From Bacillota bacterium (lineage in GTDB: Bacteria > Bacillota > Clostridia > Christensenellales > UMGS416), in contig JAEZSC010000110.1 in NCBI GenBank assembly GCA_023422005.1, forward strand, positions 1-29,750: a stretch of DNA of 29,750 bases, given 5' to 3'. This document shows, one piece after another, positions 10,093 through 17,479 of the stretch. Position numbers and translations under genes: made by a program. The first letter of the stretch is position 1, and every line of letters starts with the position of its first letter. Under the pieces are notes generated by a model, which had not been told where the DNA came from, made no database searches, and saw only the letters and a program-made list of their open reading frames with translations.

Positions 10093-10759
10093 GGGGCCCT
10101 CCCTGCTTGGCCGGCACAAACTCGCCGTCGTCAAATTCATATTCGCCGCGCTTGGCGCTGCCGCCCTGCAGGCGCTCGCGGACCTCGCCGATGACCTCAG
10201 CCAGCAACACTGCCAGCAAGCCAGATATCACTACTACATCCATGGCGCCGCCGCCGCCAAAGCGGATGGGCGTGGCCGTGAGGCCGTTGAATGTGTTGAG
10301 GATGCCCTGGGTTGCGTCGCCAAGCAGCACGCCCACGACACCGCCGATAAAGGCGGCCCGTCGGGACCGGCCGAACAGATACGCGATGAAGCCAGCCACC
10401 AGACCATAAATATAGTTGACCTCGAATGGCATCGTAGAAGGCTCCGCCGGCCAAAGACGCCCAACGCCGAACACCGCCGCGCCGGAGAGCACCGAGGCAA
10501 AAATGCTGCGCCAGCGCTCCTTAGCCGTATCGGCTTTCACGAACAGATAGATACACAGCGCCAGCGGTACCAGCGCACCGCCGATGTTGACCTGCACACG
10601 GCCAAGCTGTATGTCGGGAATGAGCCCGCCTACGAAGATCGCCGCGACGAACAGCAGCGCCTGGCGGTCTGTCAAGCGCATGCGGTCCAGCACGCGTTGC
10701 GCCACGCCGAACACAATGAGCAGCGTGACCGCAATGAGCAGAATATAACCAATGGGCAT
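10076..10759 (-). CDS. DUF1614 membrane protein
   Basis: A 227-residue integral membrane protein with about six to seven hydrophobic segments (PIGYILLIAVTLLIVFGVA at the N-terminus, then ALLFVAAIFVGGLIP and others). It has glycine-rich loops (GLVAGFIAYLFG, FGGGGAMDVVVISGLLAV) and an acidic cytosolic tail ending GGPHDDEE. This matches DUF1614, whose function is not established and which is often found next to spoIIP in Clostridia. ATG 10759 is preceded by GAGGTG at seven bases, while the open frame extends further upstream without a site. The 17-base overlap with spoIIP implies coupled translation and a possible link to sporulation or cell-wall remodelling. Confidence 0.82.
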   Translation of the reverse strand: MPIGYILLIAVTLLIVFGVAQRVLDRMRLTDRQALLFVAAIFVGGLIPDIQLGRVQVNIGGALVPLALCIYLFVKADTAKERWRSIFASVLSGAAVFGVGRLWPAEPSTMPFEVNYIYGLVAGFIAYLFGRSRRAAFIGGVVGVLLGDATQGILNTFNGLTATPIRFGGGGAMDVVVISGLLAVLLAEVIGEVRERLQGGSAKRGEYEFDDGEFVPAKQGGPHDDEE

Positions 10760-10954
10760 CGTTACGCACCTCCTGATGAATGAGCGTAGTTTTCCCCAAC
10801 AAAAGGCCGATATGCCAACGGCGGCGGGCAATGATATCCAGAATCGCCACGGTTGGGGCGGGTTGCATGAATGTGCCAATCGGTTCGAAGCTGTGTTACA
10901 ATAAAACAAAAAAGCCGACAAACGCACATTGGCTGACGGCGCAAAGGAGAGAGT

Positions 10955-11572
10955 ATGACCGACGGACTGCCCTCGATCGCCCAGGCGGAAGCGCTGCTGC
11001 AGGAAGGCTGGAAGATCAACCCCGGCCCCTGGGCGGACCACTGCCGCATGGTGGGCCGCGCCGCGCGGATCATCGCGGAGCACTGCCCGGGAATGGACCC
11101 GCAGCGCGCGCAGGTGCTGGGAATGCTGCACGACATCGGCCGCCGCTTCGGGCCCATGGACATGAACCACGTAGTGCTGGGCTATCGCTTTGCGCTGGAA
11201 CATGGCATGCCGGGCGTCGCCCGCATCAGCCTGACCCATTCCTTCGCGATACAGGACGTGCAGTGCGCTGCCGGCAACTGGGATTGCCCAGCTGCCGACG
11301 TGGACATGGTGCGCGAATACCTTGCGGCGATAGAATATGACGATTATGACCGGCTGATTCAATTGGCCGATTATTTGGGCATAGCCGGCGGCTTCACAAC
11401 GCTGGAGCCCCGTATGGTGGATGTGACGCTGCGCAGGGGCTTCAACGCCTGGACGCTGGAAAAATGGCGCGCGGCCTATCGCCTGCTGGATTATTTTGAG
11501 GACAGGATGGGCCAGCCGCTCTACCCTCTGCTGCCGGGCCTGGCCGAACGCGTGCTGCGCCGCGGGCGATAA
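10955..11572 (+). CDS. HD-domain phosphohydrolase-like protein
   Basis: A 205-residue soluble protein of the HD superfamily, metal-dependent phosphohydrolases acting on nucleotides or other phosphate esters. His29 (WADHCRMVGRAARIIAEH) and the doublet His59-Asp60 (VLGMLHDIGRRFG) supply the metal ligands, and SLTHSF and EYDDYDRLIQLADYL follow in the expected helical order. AAAGGAG lies seven bases before the ATG. A TACAAT resembling a -10 lies at 10897-10902, with no convincing -35. The gene runs divergently from DUF1614 and convergently into the MFS gene, whose frame overlaps its last 131 bases. The substrate is unknown. Confidence 0.85.
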   Translation: MTDGLPSIAQAEALLQEGWKINPGPWADHCRMVGRAARIIAEHCPGMDPQRAQVLGMLHDIGRRFGPMDMNHVVLGYRFALEHGMPGVARISLTHSFAIQDVQCAAGNWDCPAADVDMVREYLAAIEYDDYDRLIQLADYLGIAGGFTTLEPRMVDVTLRRGFNAWTLEKWRAAYRLLDYFEDRMGQPLYPLLPGLAERVLRRGR

Positions 11573-12734
11573 AACAAACGCCCGCCGTTGTGATCAGCCC
11601 CGTGCCGGCGATCAGCCACAGATACCGATAACCCACCCACTCAGAGACGAAAAAGCCGCACAGCGAGGCGAACAACCCGCCGATCTGCAAAACCAGCGAG
11701 AATAAGGAAAGGATGCCCGCACGCCCGTCTGACGGAGCCGCGCAGTTGAGCAGCGTGCTTTCCGCCACGCTTCCATTCCCCAGAAAAAAGTAAGCAATCA
11801 TATACACAACTGCAAAAAGCAACGGGTGAGACGCGAAGAAAAGGGCAATGAGGCCCACCCCGAACAGTGCCTTGAGCGCCAGCAGCACCGCCTCCCCATG
11901 GTGCGGCCAACGCAGCAGCAGGCGCTGAGCGCATTTGCTGCCCAGTATCACGGCCGCAAAACCGATGCAACTGACAGCGCCCAGGCCCCAGGACGCATCG
12001 GCCATGGCGGTGAACGCCGGCTGCCAGTAGGTCTCCACCGAGAGCAGCGCAAAGCCCGTGACGAATGCCAGCAGGAACAGCATGCGCACGGCGCCCCGCT
12101 GCGCCAGGAACCCAAAGCTCTCTCTGGCTTGCCGGACAAACTGCCGCATAGGGTTGTTGGCGACGCCACTTTCCTTCCGGGCGCGCGGCCGCTCGCGCAC
12201 GCACAACGCCGTCAACAGCATCAGCACCGGATAGATGCACAGATTGGCGATCAAGTTGCCGGCATACCCTGTGCCGACGCCGGCCAGCAGCCCGCCGGCG
12301 ATGGCGCCCACCGCCAAGCCGGCGCTCTCCAACATGTTGAGCTGCCCGGTCACCTTGGCCAGCGAACCGGCGTCGCTCTCCACCGCTTCATCGATAGCCA
12401 GAGCATCCAGACTGCCGGAGGAGAACGCCCTGCCCAGGCCATTGGCGACGATGGCGCACAGCACGCCCGCAAAGGAATGGGAAAACAGCAGCAAGGCGCA
12501 GGAGATCAACGAGAGCGCGACGGACAGCAGAAAGGTCTTCTTCCTGCCATACAGGTCGGCGAACAAACCGCTGGGGAACTCAGCCACGATGACGGTCAGC
12601 GAATAGACTCCCAGCAGCAGCGAGAGCGTGGCGAACGTGGCCCCGTGGGCCAGCAGCATCAGCGCCAGCACCGGCGTCAGCACGCCGGTGGCAAAGCTCT
12701 TGAGAAAAAAGATCGCTTTGTACGTGTTACGCAT
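11442..12734 (-). CDS. Major facilitator superfamily transporter
   Basis: A 430-residue, twelve-helix MFS protein, probably a drug or metabolite efflux permease. The loop between helices 2 and 3 carries the family motif (GLFADLYGRKK, about 56-66), and hydrophobic segments run regularly to about residue 385 (YLWLIAGTGLITTAGVCFIA). The last 43 residues or so (RGAARVRPGPAAEGRAAG onwards) are Ala/Pro/Arg-rich and antisense to the end of the HD gene. They look like translated opposite-strand sequence rather than a real domain, so the ancestral stop may have been lost. The start overlaps the regulator's stop by 8 bases (ATGCGTAA), so the two are coupled and the regulator probably controls this transporter. 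Confidence 0.85.
   Translation of the reverse strand: MRNTYKAIFFLKSFATGVLTPVLALMLLAHGATFATLSLLLGVYSLTVIVAEFPSGLFADLYGRKKTFLLSVALSLISCALLLFSHSFAGVLCAIVANGLGRAFSSGSLDALAIDEAVESDAGSLAKVTGQLNMLESAGLAVGAIAGGLLAGVGTGYAGNLIANLCIYPVLMLLTALCVRERPRARKESGVANNPMRQFVRQARESFGFLAQRGAVRMLFLLAFVTGFALLSVETYWQPAFTAMADASWGLGAVSCIGFAAVILGSKCAQRLLLRWPHHGEAVLLALKALFGVGLIALFFASHPLLFAVVYMIAYFFLGNGSVAESTLLNCAAPSDGRAGILSLFSLVLQIGGLFASLCGFFVSEWVGYRYLWLIAGTGLITTAGVCFIARGAARVRPGPAAEGRAAGPSCPQNNPAGDRPRAIFPASRR
11562..11585. other. Hairpin at the convergent gene ends
   Basis: GCGGGCG (11562-11568) and CGCCCGC (11579-11585) form a perfect 7-bp stem around a 10-base AT-rich loop that contains the HD gene's stop codon. It sits where the HD and MFS genes converge and may slow both transcripts. 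Neither side has a proper T tract outside the stem, so it is not called a standard terminator. Confidence 0.45.
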
Positions 12735-13287
12735 CTTCGGCCTCCCCCACGGGATAGGCGATCAGCGCGTATTCCCAGGGTTCGGTACCCTCCCCTGCGC
12801 TCTCGTGGCTGTCCACAAAGCTTCGTATCAGGCGATAGACTGCCTCAGCCTCCTGGCGGCTCAGATGCACAATGCCGTTCAGCATGTCCCCGGCAGGCTG
12901 CCCGGCGTCCGCATCCCGGCGAGCGGTCCGGCAGTATTCGCGGAACCCCTCAAAGGCGGTGGAAAGCATGCCTTGCATCAGTGCGAAGCGCTCCGCGTCC
13001 AAGTCATCCTCAAACTGCGCGCCGATGCTGACGGTTCTGGGCAGCAGGCGGTAGTACCTGGCAGTGATGCCGCGCACCTGCTCGGTGTGGTCCAGCACCA
13101 CGAGCCCCAGCTCCAGCAGCTTGGCCATGTGGTGCTGCACCGCCGAAGCGGAGATATGCATACGGTCTGCCAGCTGTTTGGGCGTCATGGGTACGCCGGC
13201 TACGCGCATGCAGCGCAGCAGCGCCTGGCGCTGGGGGTTCATATAGATGTCCAGCTGCTTCTTTGTCGATAATAGGATTGGTTCCAT
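12727..13287 (-). CDS. ArsR-like winged-helix transcriptional regulator
   Basis: A 186-residue cytosolic regulator. Residues 8-70 form a winged helix (LDIYMNPQRQALLRCM, then the recognition helix region ISASAVQHHMAKLLELGLV), followed by a helical C-terminal domain of about 110 residues. It is longer than the 100-120 residues usual for metal-sensing ArsR proteins and has no CxC metal site, so it is better described as an ArsR-like regulator with an extra ligand or dimerisation domain. ATG 13287 follows GGAGG at seven bases; the open frame continues upstream through the promoter. It overlaps the MFS start by 8 bases, pointing to a regulator-transporter unit that is probably autoregulated through the TTACA/TGTAA dyad upstream. 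Confidence 0.83.
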   Translation of the reverse strand: MEPILLSTKKQLDIYMNPQRQALLRCMRVAGVPMTPKQLADRMHISASAVQHHMAKLLELGLVVLDHTEQVRGITARYYRLLPRTVSIGAQFEDDLDAERFALMQGMLSTAFEGFREYCRTARRDADAGQPAGDMLNGIVHLSRQEAEAVYRLIRSFVDSHESAGEGTEPWEYALIAYPVGEAEDA

Positions 13288-13304
13288 ATCCTCGCCTCCA
13301 TCCG

Positions 13305-13342
13305 TTACACGGATTATAACATTACACTTTATGTAACGTAAA
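13305..13342 (-). promoter_or_regulatory. Promoter and candidate operator of the ArsR-like/MFS unit
   Basis: On the minus strand an extended -10 TGTTATAAT lies at the complement of 13313-13321. A weak -35 TTTACG (complement of 13337-13342) lies 18 bp away. The spacer contains the dyad TTACA-CTTTA-TGTAA (13322-13336), and another TTACA occurs at 13305-13309 just downstream of the -10. A dyad between the hexamers is a natural repressor site for the adjacent winged-helix protein. Confidence 0.6.
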
Positions 13343-13405
13343 GGCCTTTGGACAATTTTTCGCAAATGCCTTAAACTGGACAGGTAAAACAAAGGAGGGT
13401 TCCCC

Positions 13406-14953
13406 ATGCCTTTCACCAATCCCGTGATCCCCGGCTTTCACCCCGACCCCAGCGTGTGCCGCGTGGGGCAGGACTATTACCTCGTCACCAGTTCCTTTGA
13501 ATACTTCCCCGGCGTGCCGGTGTTCCACAGCCGGGATCTGGTGCACTGGCGGCAGATTGGCCATGTGCTTACCCGCGACAGCCAGCTGCCGCTGGAGGGA
13601 TGCCGCCCTTCCGGCGGTATCTATGCGCCGACGATCCGTCATCACGACGGCGTATTCTATATGATCACGACCAACGTGACCGGCGGCGGCAACTTCCTCG
13701 TGACGGCCACAGACCCCGCCGGGCCATGGAGCGAGCCGGTGTGGCTGGACGTCGGCGGCATCGACCCTTCCCTGTTCTTTGACGACGACGGCCAGTGCTA
13801 TTTGCAGGGCAACGCGCCGGCAGACGGCAAAACAGGCATCACGATGGCGTTGATCGACCCGCGAGATGGGCGGCTGCTGCGCGGCCCTGAGCACGTGTGG
13901 GCCGGCACCGGCGGGCGCTACCCCGAAGCGCCTCATCTCTACAAGATTGGCGGCAAGTACCACCTGATGATCGCCGAGGGCGGCACCGAATACGGCCACA
14001 TGGTCACCGTCGCCCGGGCTGACACGCCTTGGGGGCCCTTCGAGAGCTGCCCGCACAACCCGATCCTGAGCCACCGCAACCACGGCCACAGCCAGATACA
14101 GGGCACCGGCCATGGCGATCTGGTGCAGGCCCACGATGGCAGCTGGTGGATCGTGTTCCTGGCCTTTCGCCAGGTACAGCCGATGTTCCACAACCTGGGC
14201 CGTGAAACCTTCTTGGCGCCGGTGGAATGGGTGGATGGCTGGCCCCTTGTCAATGGCGGGCGGCCGATCACGGAAACCATGGACACCCCCACGCTGCCCT
14301 CCGCGCCCGTGCCCGCCCCACCTTCCCGCGACGACTTCACCGCGCCGGCGCTGTCGCCGGTGTGGAACCACCTGCGCAACCCCAACCGGGAGGATTACTC
14401 GCTGAGCGCGCGCCCTGGCTGGCTACGGCTCGCGGGCAGCGAGCACACGCTGGACAGCCTGGCCTCGCCCACGTTCGTTGGCCGCCGCCAGCAGCACCAT
14501 TGCTGCGAGGCCTCCACGCTGCTGCGCTTCGAGCCCACCCAGGAGGGCGAAGAGGCCGGCCTGACCGTGTTCTATGACGCGACCCACCATTATGACCTGG
14601 CCGTGACGATGCAGGATGGCGAAAAGAAAATCGTGTTCAACAAGGTCGTAGGCGACATCAGCATCGTGGATAACGCGATCCCCTACAACGGAGGCGCCGT
14701 GGTGCTCACGGTGCGCGCCGACCGGGAGCGCTACGCCTTCTCCTTCAGCGCCGACGGCATCACGCTGCAGGCTGGCGCGGGCAACACGGTTTTCCTGACC
14801 TCCGAGGCCTGCGGCGTCAGCTTCACAGGCGTGTACATCGGCCTATACGCCACGGGCAACGGCGAGCGCTGCGATGCCCCCGCCTTCTTCGATTGGTTTG
14901 ATTACAAACCAACGGATTCGACAAGTTTAGACACCCTCAAAGAGGGTATCTAG
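13406..14953 (+). CDS. GH43-family glycosidase (beta-xylosidase/alpha-arabinofuranosidase type)
   Basis: A 515-residue intracellular glycoside hydrolase without signal peptide. The five-bladed propeller (about 1-300) carries the GH43 triad: base Asp14 in NPVIPGFHPDPS, pKa-modulating Asp120 in GGIDPSLFF, and acid Glu174 in RYPEAPHLY. The segment SFEYFPGVPVFHSRDLVHW is typical of the xylosidase/arabinofuranosidase branch. Residues 320-505 form the C-terminal beta-sandwich found in that branch. Enzymes of this type trim imported xylo- or arabino-oligosaccharides. ATG 13406 follows GGAGGG. It is divergent from the ArsR-like gene, and 28 bases separate its stop from the hemerythrin gene. Xylosidase and arabinosidase activities cannot be told apart here. 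Confidence 0.92.
   Translation: MPFTNPVIPGFHPDPSVCRVGQDYYLVTSSFEYFPGVPVFHSRDLVHWRQIGHVLTRDSQLPLEGCRPSGGIYAPTIRHHDGVFYMITTNVTGGGNFLVTATDPAGPWSEPVWLDVGGIDPSLFFDDDGQCYLQGNAPADGKTGITMALIDPRDGRLLRGPEHVWAGTGGRYPEAPHLYKIGGKYHLMIAEGGTEYGHMVTVARADTPWGPFESCPHNPILSHRNHGHSQIQGTGHGDLVQAHDGSWWIVFLAFRQVQPMFHNLGRETFLAPVEWVDGWPLVNGGRPITETMDTPTLPSAPVPAPPSRDDFTAPALSPVWNHLRNPNREDYSLSARPGWLRLAGSEHTLDSLASPTFVGRRQQHHCCEASTLLRFEPTQEGEEAGLTVFYDATHHYDLAVTMQDGEKKIVFNKVVGDISIVDNAIPYNGGAVVLTVRADRERYAFSFSADGITLQAGAGNTVFLTSEACGVSFTGVYIGLYATGNGERCDAPAFFDWFDYKPTDSTSLDTLKEGI
14893..14947 (+). other. Two small hairpins at the 3' end of the GH43 gene
   Basis: TTGGTTTG-ATTA-CAAACCAA (14893-14912) is a perfect 8-bp stem, and ACCCTC-AAA-GAGGGT (14933-14947) follows just before the stop. 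Both lie in coding sequence without a T run, so they are more likely to affect mRNA stability or downstream expression than to terminate. Chance is possible. Confidence 0.35.
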
Positions 14954-14981
14954 AGGGTAACACGACATTGGGAGGGAAAGT

Positions 14982-15380
14982 ATGGAGTGGAACACCAGCC
15001 TATCGGTCGGCGTGGATTTGATCGACAATCAGCACAAGGAGTTGTTCAGGCGCATCGACGGTTTTTATGACGCCATGAAGAACGGGCGCGGCAAGGAAGA
15101 GGTGCTCAAGGTGCTCCAGTTCATGCTGGACTACACCGTGACCCATTTCACCGCCGAAGAGGGCATACAGCGCAATGTGGCCTATCCCAGATACCCTGAC
15201 CACAAGAAGCTGCATGACGCCTTTATCAAGGACATCAAGGACATGAAGGCCGACATCGAGAAGAACGGCATCACCGTGGCGTCCAGCTCGCTGGTGGGCA
15301 TGACGCTGTCCAACTGGTTGGTAACCCACATCAACGTGGAAGACAAAAAGCTCGCAAGCCACATTCGCGAAAGAGGCTAG
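14982..15380 (+). CDS. Bacteriohemerythrin
   Basis: A 132-residue single-domain hemerythrin, a cytosolic four-helix bundle with a non-haem di-iron site that binds O2 reversibly. All seven expected ligands are present: His18 (DNQHKELF), His55 and Glu59 (HFTAEE), His74 and His78 (HKKLHDAF), and His116 and Asp121 (HINVEDKKL). In anaerobes these proteins are thought to scavenge, sense or deliver oxygen. The start follows GGGAGGG at eight bases. The 28-base gap after the GH43 gene leaves little room for a promoter, so cotranscription is likely. An intrinsic terminator follows. Confidence 0.95.
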   Translation: MEWNTSLSVGVDLIDNQHKELFRRIDGFYDAMKNGRGKEEVLKVLQFMLDYTVTHFTAEEGIQRNVAYPRYPDHKKLHDAFIKDIKDMKADIEKNGITVASSSLVGMTLSNWLVTHINVEDKKLASHIRERG

Positions 15381-15386
15381 AATGAT

Positions 15387-15413
15387 GACGGCGGGGGCAG
15401 TGCCCCCGCCGTC
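15387..15413 (+). terminator. Hairpin terminator after bacteriohemerythrin
   Basis: GACGGCGGGGGC (15387-15398) and GCCCCCGCCGTC (15402-15413) form a perfect 12-bp stem with a 3-base loop, beginning six bases past the stop. The downstream run is short (GTTTCCGTT), so release may be imperfect, but stem strength and position fit a terminator. It may also serve the converging AT-rich gene. Confidence 0.75.
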
Positions 15414-15457
15414 GTTTCCGTTGATCATGTGGCTGATTTTGGAGCCTGTCCAGTAAT

Positions 15458-15922
15458 TTAAGTACTATGAATCTGGATACTAGAAAACACAATACGTACC
15501 GTCTCTCCAAAGGCTAGTAATATATCATGGCTAAATTCACAGCTATCGATCTTCTCAAATTCATCTATATTCCAGATGCCTAAAAAATCTCCATTCTGTT
15601 CAGTATATACTTTAGAACAAATTAATGAGAACTCAGAAACACCCGAATAGATTATCGAGCACTTCTTTCCAGAATCATCCATGTCTATCCTTAACTTTAC
15701 GGTCTCTTTATCTGATTTATCGATGCTTATTCCTTCGATGCAATAATCATGAAAGCCATCTCTATGCTCATATTCCTCGACAAATACCTTCGGAAGGTTA
15801 TCCCGAACATGCTTATAATAATAGTCACTCCATTCTTCATGTGCGCGAACAATTACAGGATTACGGCTCCCATCCGGAAGCAAAACCGGTTGCATTAACA
15901 CCTCATCAGTATAAAATCTCAT
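15458..15922 (-). CDS. AT-rich orphan protein (unknown; possibly immunity-like)
   Basis: A 154-residue protein I do not recognise. It starts MRFYTDEVLMQ, is acidic and rich in Asp, Glu and Ile, and has no signal peptide or membrane helix. The middle (FHDYCIEGISIDKSDKETVKLRID) suggests beta strands, as in small DUF4085-like or immunity-type proteins; this is a weak resemblance only. A clear AGAGGAAG site precedes the ATG. Its base composition is far more AT-rich than all neighbours except the gene at 21032, pointing to recent acquisition. It sits at the end of the leftward PHP/kinase/URO-D-family cluster, behind a strong hairpin. No toxin-like gene is adjacent, so an orphan immunity role would be speculation. 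Confidence 0.65.
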   Translation of the reverse strand: MRFYTDEVLMQPVLLPDGSRNPVIVRAHEEWSDYYYKHVRDNLPKVFVEEYEHRDGFHDYCIEGISIDKSDKETVKLRIDMDDSGKKCSIIYSGVSEFSLICSKVYTEQNGDFLGIWNIDEFEKIDSCEFSHDILLAFGETVRIVFSSIQIHST

Positions 15923-15937
15923 TTTCTTCCTCTTATA

Positions 15938-15967
15938 GGGAGCAGGCAGCTGCGGCCGCCCGCTCCC
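15938..15967 (-). other. Long imperfect hairpin between URO-D-family gene and AT-rich gene
   Basis: GGGAGC (15938-15943) pairs with GCTCCC (15962-15967), and inner GGC/GCC blocks extend the stem with single mismatches to a 4-base loop. It lies 16 bases past the URO-D-family stop and just before the AT-rich gene's ribosome binding site. There is no T run, so it may be a weak terminator, a processing site or a junction left by insertion. Confidence 0.5.
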
Positions 15968-15982
15968 TCTCCCGCCCTGTTG

Positions 15983-16936
15983 TCAGCGATAAATCCCCTC
16001 TTTGTTCAACACATCCAGTATCAAATCGTACCGGGCCAAATCCATGCCCGTGTAAACGCAGTTGGACGTCGAGAAGATGTACCCATACCCCGGCATGCCG
16101 TGCCGCAGCGCGTAGCGGGCGGACTCGATAACCTGCTCGTCGGTGCCGGTCTCCAGCAGGCCGCAGTTCACATTGCCGATCAGGCACAGCCGGTCGCCGT
16201 AGCGCCGCTTGATCTCGGCGATGTCTACACCGGCCTGGGGATCGATGGAGTGCAGCGCGTCGGGCTTGGCCTGCACGAGTTGATCCACGATGGGCATGAT
16301 GTTGCCGTCGGTATGCTTGATCGTGTAATAGCCCTGGGCGCGGTAGCCCTCGATGAGCTTGGCCAGATAGGGCGTGATGAACTCCGAGAACTGCGCGGGG
16401 CTTAGGAACGGCCCTACGTTGAAGCAGTAGTCGCTGCACAGCGCGAAGCCATCCAGCAGCTTGTGGCGCGCCAGCTCTTCGCCCCAAACCAGCGCCCGGT
16501 CCACCCTGTCCTGTGCCTCCTGCTTGAGACCCTCGGGGTCGTCGGCGATGCGGTAGGAGAAGTCATACATGTGGTCGCCGTTGGGGATCTCGTAGGTCGC
16601 ATCGCCGTGCATCACGAGGAAGTATTTGTCCCCGCTCTTCTCGCGGATGGTCTCCAGCAGCCGCACAATCTCCTCGCGAGTTCCGGGGTTGGGGTGCACG
16701 AAAATAGCGTCGTGCCCGTAGGCCTCGGCGGTGTCGATGTAGAGACCGGCGATGTCCTCCCGGTGCAGCCGGCGCTCTTTCTCGCTCATCTGGTCCCACT
16801 GGTGGTAATTGCGGTGGCTGGGGTGTAAGCGGCCGAACTTCTCCATCGTCAGGAAAAATACCAGCTCGAAGGTGGGCACCCGGCCGGTCAAGGGTTTGCG
16901 CTCCAGCGCAGCGGTGAAACGTTGTTTGGGGGTCAT
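15983..16936 (-). CDS. Uroporphyrinogen decarboxylase (URO-D) family protein
   Basis: A 317-residue TIM-barrel protein of the URO-D superfamily, which includes haem-pathway HemE and zinc-dependent corrinoid methyltransferases such as MtaA and CmuA. It starts with the family hallmark TPKQRFTAALERKPLTGRVP. The later motif HTDGNIMP (His208) and Cys258 in GNVNCGLLETG match ligand positions of the methyltransferase branch, but the second residue of the HxC zinc motif is Asp. HemE's substrate-binding pattern is absent. AGGAGG precedes the ATG. It follows the P-loop gene by 21 bases in a leftward operon with a PHP phosphoesterase. No corrinoid protein gene is visible, so the methyl-transfer role is unproven and haem synthesis is unlikely. 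Confidence 0.85.
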   Translation of the reverse strand: MTPKQRFTAALERKPLTGRVPTFELVFFLTMEKFGRLHPSHRNYHQWDQMSEKERRLHREDIAGLYIDTAEAYGHDAIFVHPNPGTREEIVRLLETIREKSGDKYFLVMHGDATYEIPNGDHMYDFSYRIADDPEGLKQEAQDRVDRALVWGEELARHKLLDGFALCSDYCFNVGPFLSPAQFSEFITPYLAKLIEGYRAQGYYTIKHTDGNIMPIVDQLVQAKPDALHSIDPQAGVDIAEIKRRYGDRLCLIGNVNCGLLETGTDEQVIESARYALRHGMPGYGYIFSTSNCVYTGMDLARYDLILDVLNKEGIYR

Positions 16937-16957
16937 GTCTTCCTCCTGTTGGCTGCT

Positions 16958-17479
16958 CTATGAATTTCGGATCGATTGCAGATGGTTCAGTATCATCCTT
17001 TGCCCGCGCGGGCCGCTTGTGCGCACCACGCAAAGCTTGTACCGGTAGGGGGCCAGCAGCTCGTCTCTTTGTGGCTTGTTGCGCTCACCGCCCACGGCCC
17101 AGCAGATCATTCGCCGCAGCATGGCCAAGTCCGAGCGGTAATGGCAGCTCTTCAGGCCCAACTGCTGGCGCACGAAGCGCGTGAATACCCGGCACAGCCG
17201 CGTGGCAAAGGGCGTATCCAGCAGCACCACGAAGTCGGCCAGCTCCAGCAGGCAGTGCTGGTCCGGCCGATAGACGCCCTCGATGAGCCAGTTCCCTGGC
17301 CGGTCGATCTCTCGGATCACCGCTTGCTGCTCCTGCGGCGTGCGCTTGCGCCGGGGCTGCGCACCGTCGTCATAGGCGATGCAATCGCCCTCGATCGCCG
17401 GCAATGACAGCACAGCAGCCAACCGGCGTGCCACCGTGGTCTTGCCGCTGGCTACGCCGCCCAAGAGCAGAACCTTCAC
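16958..17479 (-). CDS. P-loop kinase-like protein (adenylate-kinase-like, FlaR type)
   Basis: A 173-residue P-loop NTPase. Walker A is GGVASGKT (residues 7-14). The order of segments, from LSLPAIEGDCIAYDD to GNWLIEGVYRPDQHCLLELADFVVLLD to RLCRVFTRFVRQ, matches small adenylate-kinase-like proteins often annotated as topology modulation protein FlaR. The start is a GTG at 17479 that overlaps the PHP gene's TGA in GTGA. GGGAGG lies almost against it, so re-initiation by ribosomes finishing the PHP gene is likely. The open frame extends upstream in low-complexity Arg/Ala sequence that is antisense shadow. Substrate unknown; its neighbours suggest a small phosphorylated metabolite. Confidence 0.8.
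   Translation of the reverse strand: MKVLLLGGVASGKTTVARRLAAVLSLPAIEGDCIAYDDGAQPRRKRTPQEQQAVIREIDRPGNWLIEGVYRPDQHCLLELADFVVLLDTPFATRLCRVFTRFVRQQLGLKSCHYRSDLAMLRRMICWAVGGERNKPQRDELLAPYRYKLCVVRTSGPRGQRMILNHLQSIRNS

Noticed and set aside
10760..10870. Possible sigma-E type promoter for the DUF1614/spoIIP unit (GATATC and CATATC on the minus strand)
   Set aside because: The spacing between the two boxes is about 18 bases, too long for sigma-E, and the -10 match is poor.
10760..11362. Upstream extension of the DUF1614 frame
   Set aside because: It runs antisense through the HD-domain gene and lacks a ribosome binding site. The ATG at 10759 has GAGGTG at the right distance.
14893..14947. Terminator at the end of the GH43 gene
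   Set aside because: The hairpins lie in coding sequence and have no T run, and the hemerythrin gene follows closely with no visible promoter of its own.
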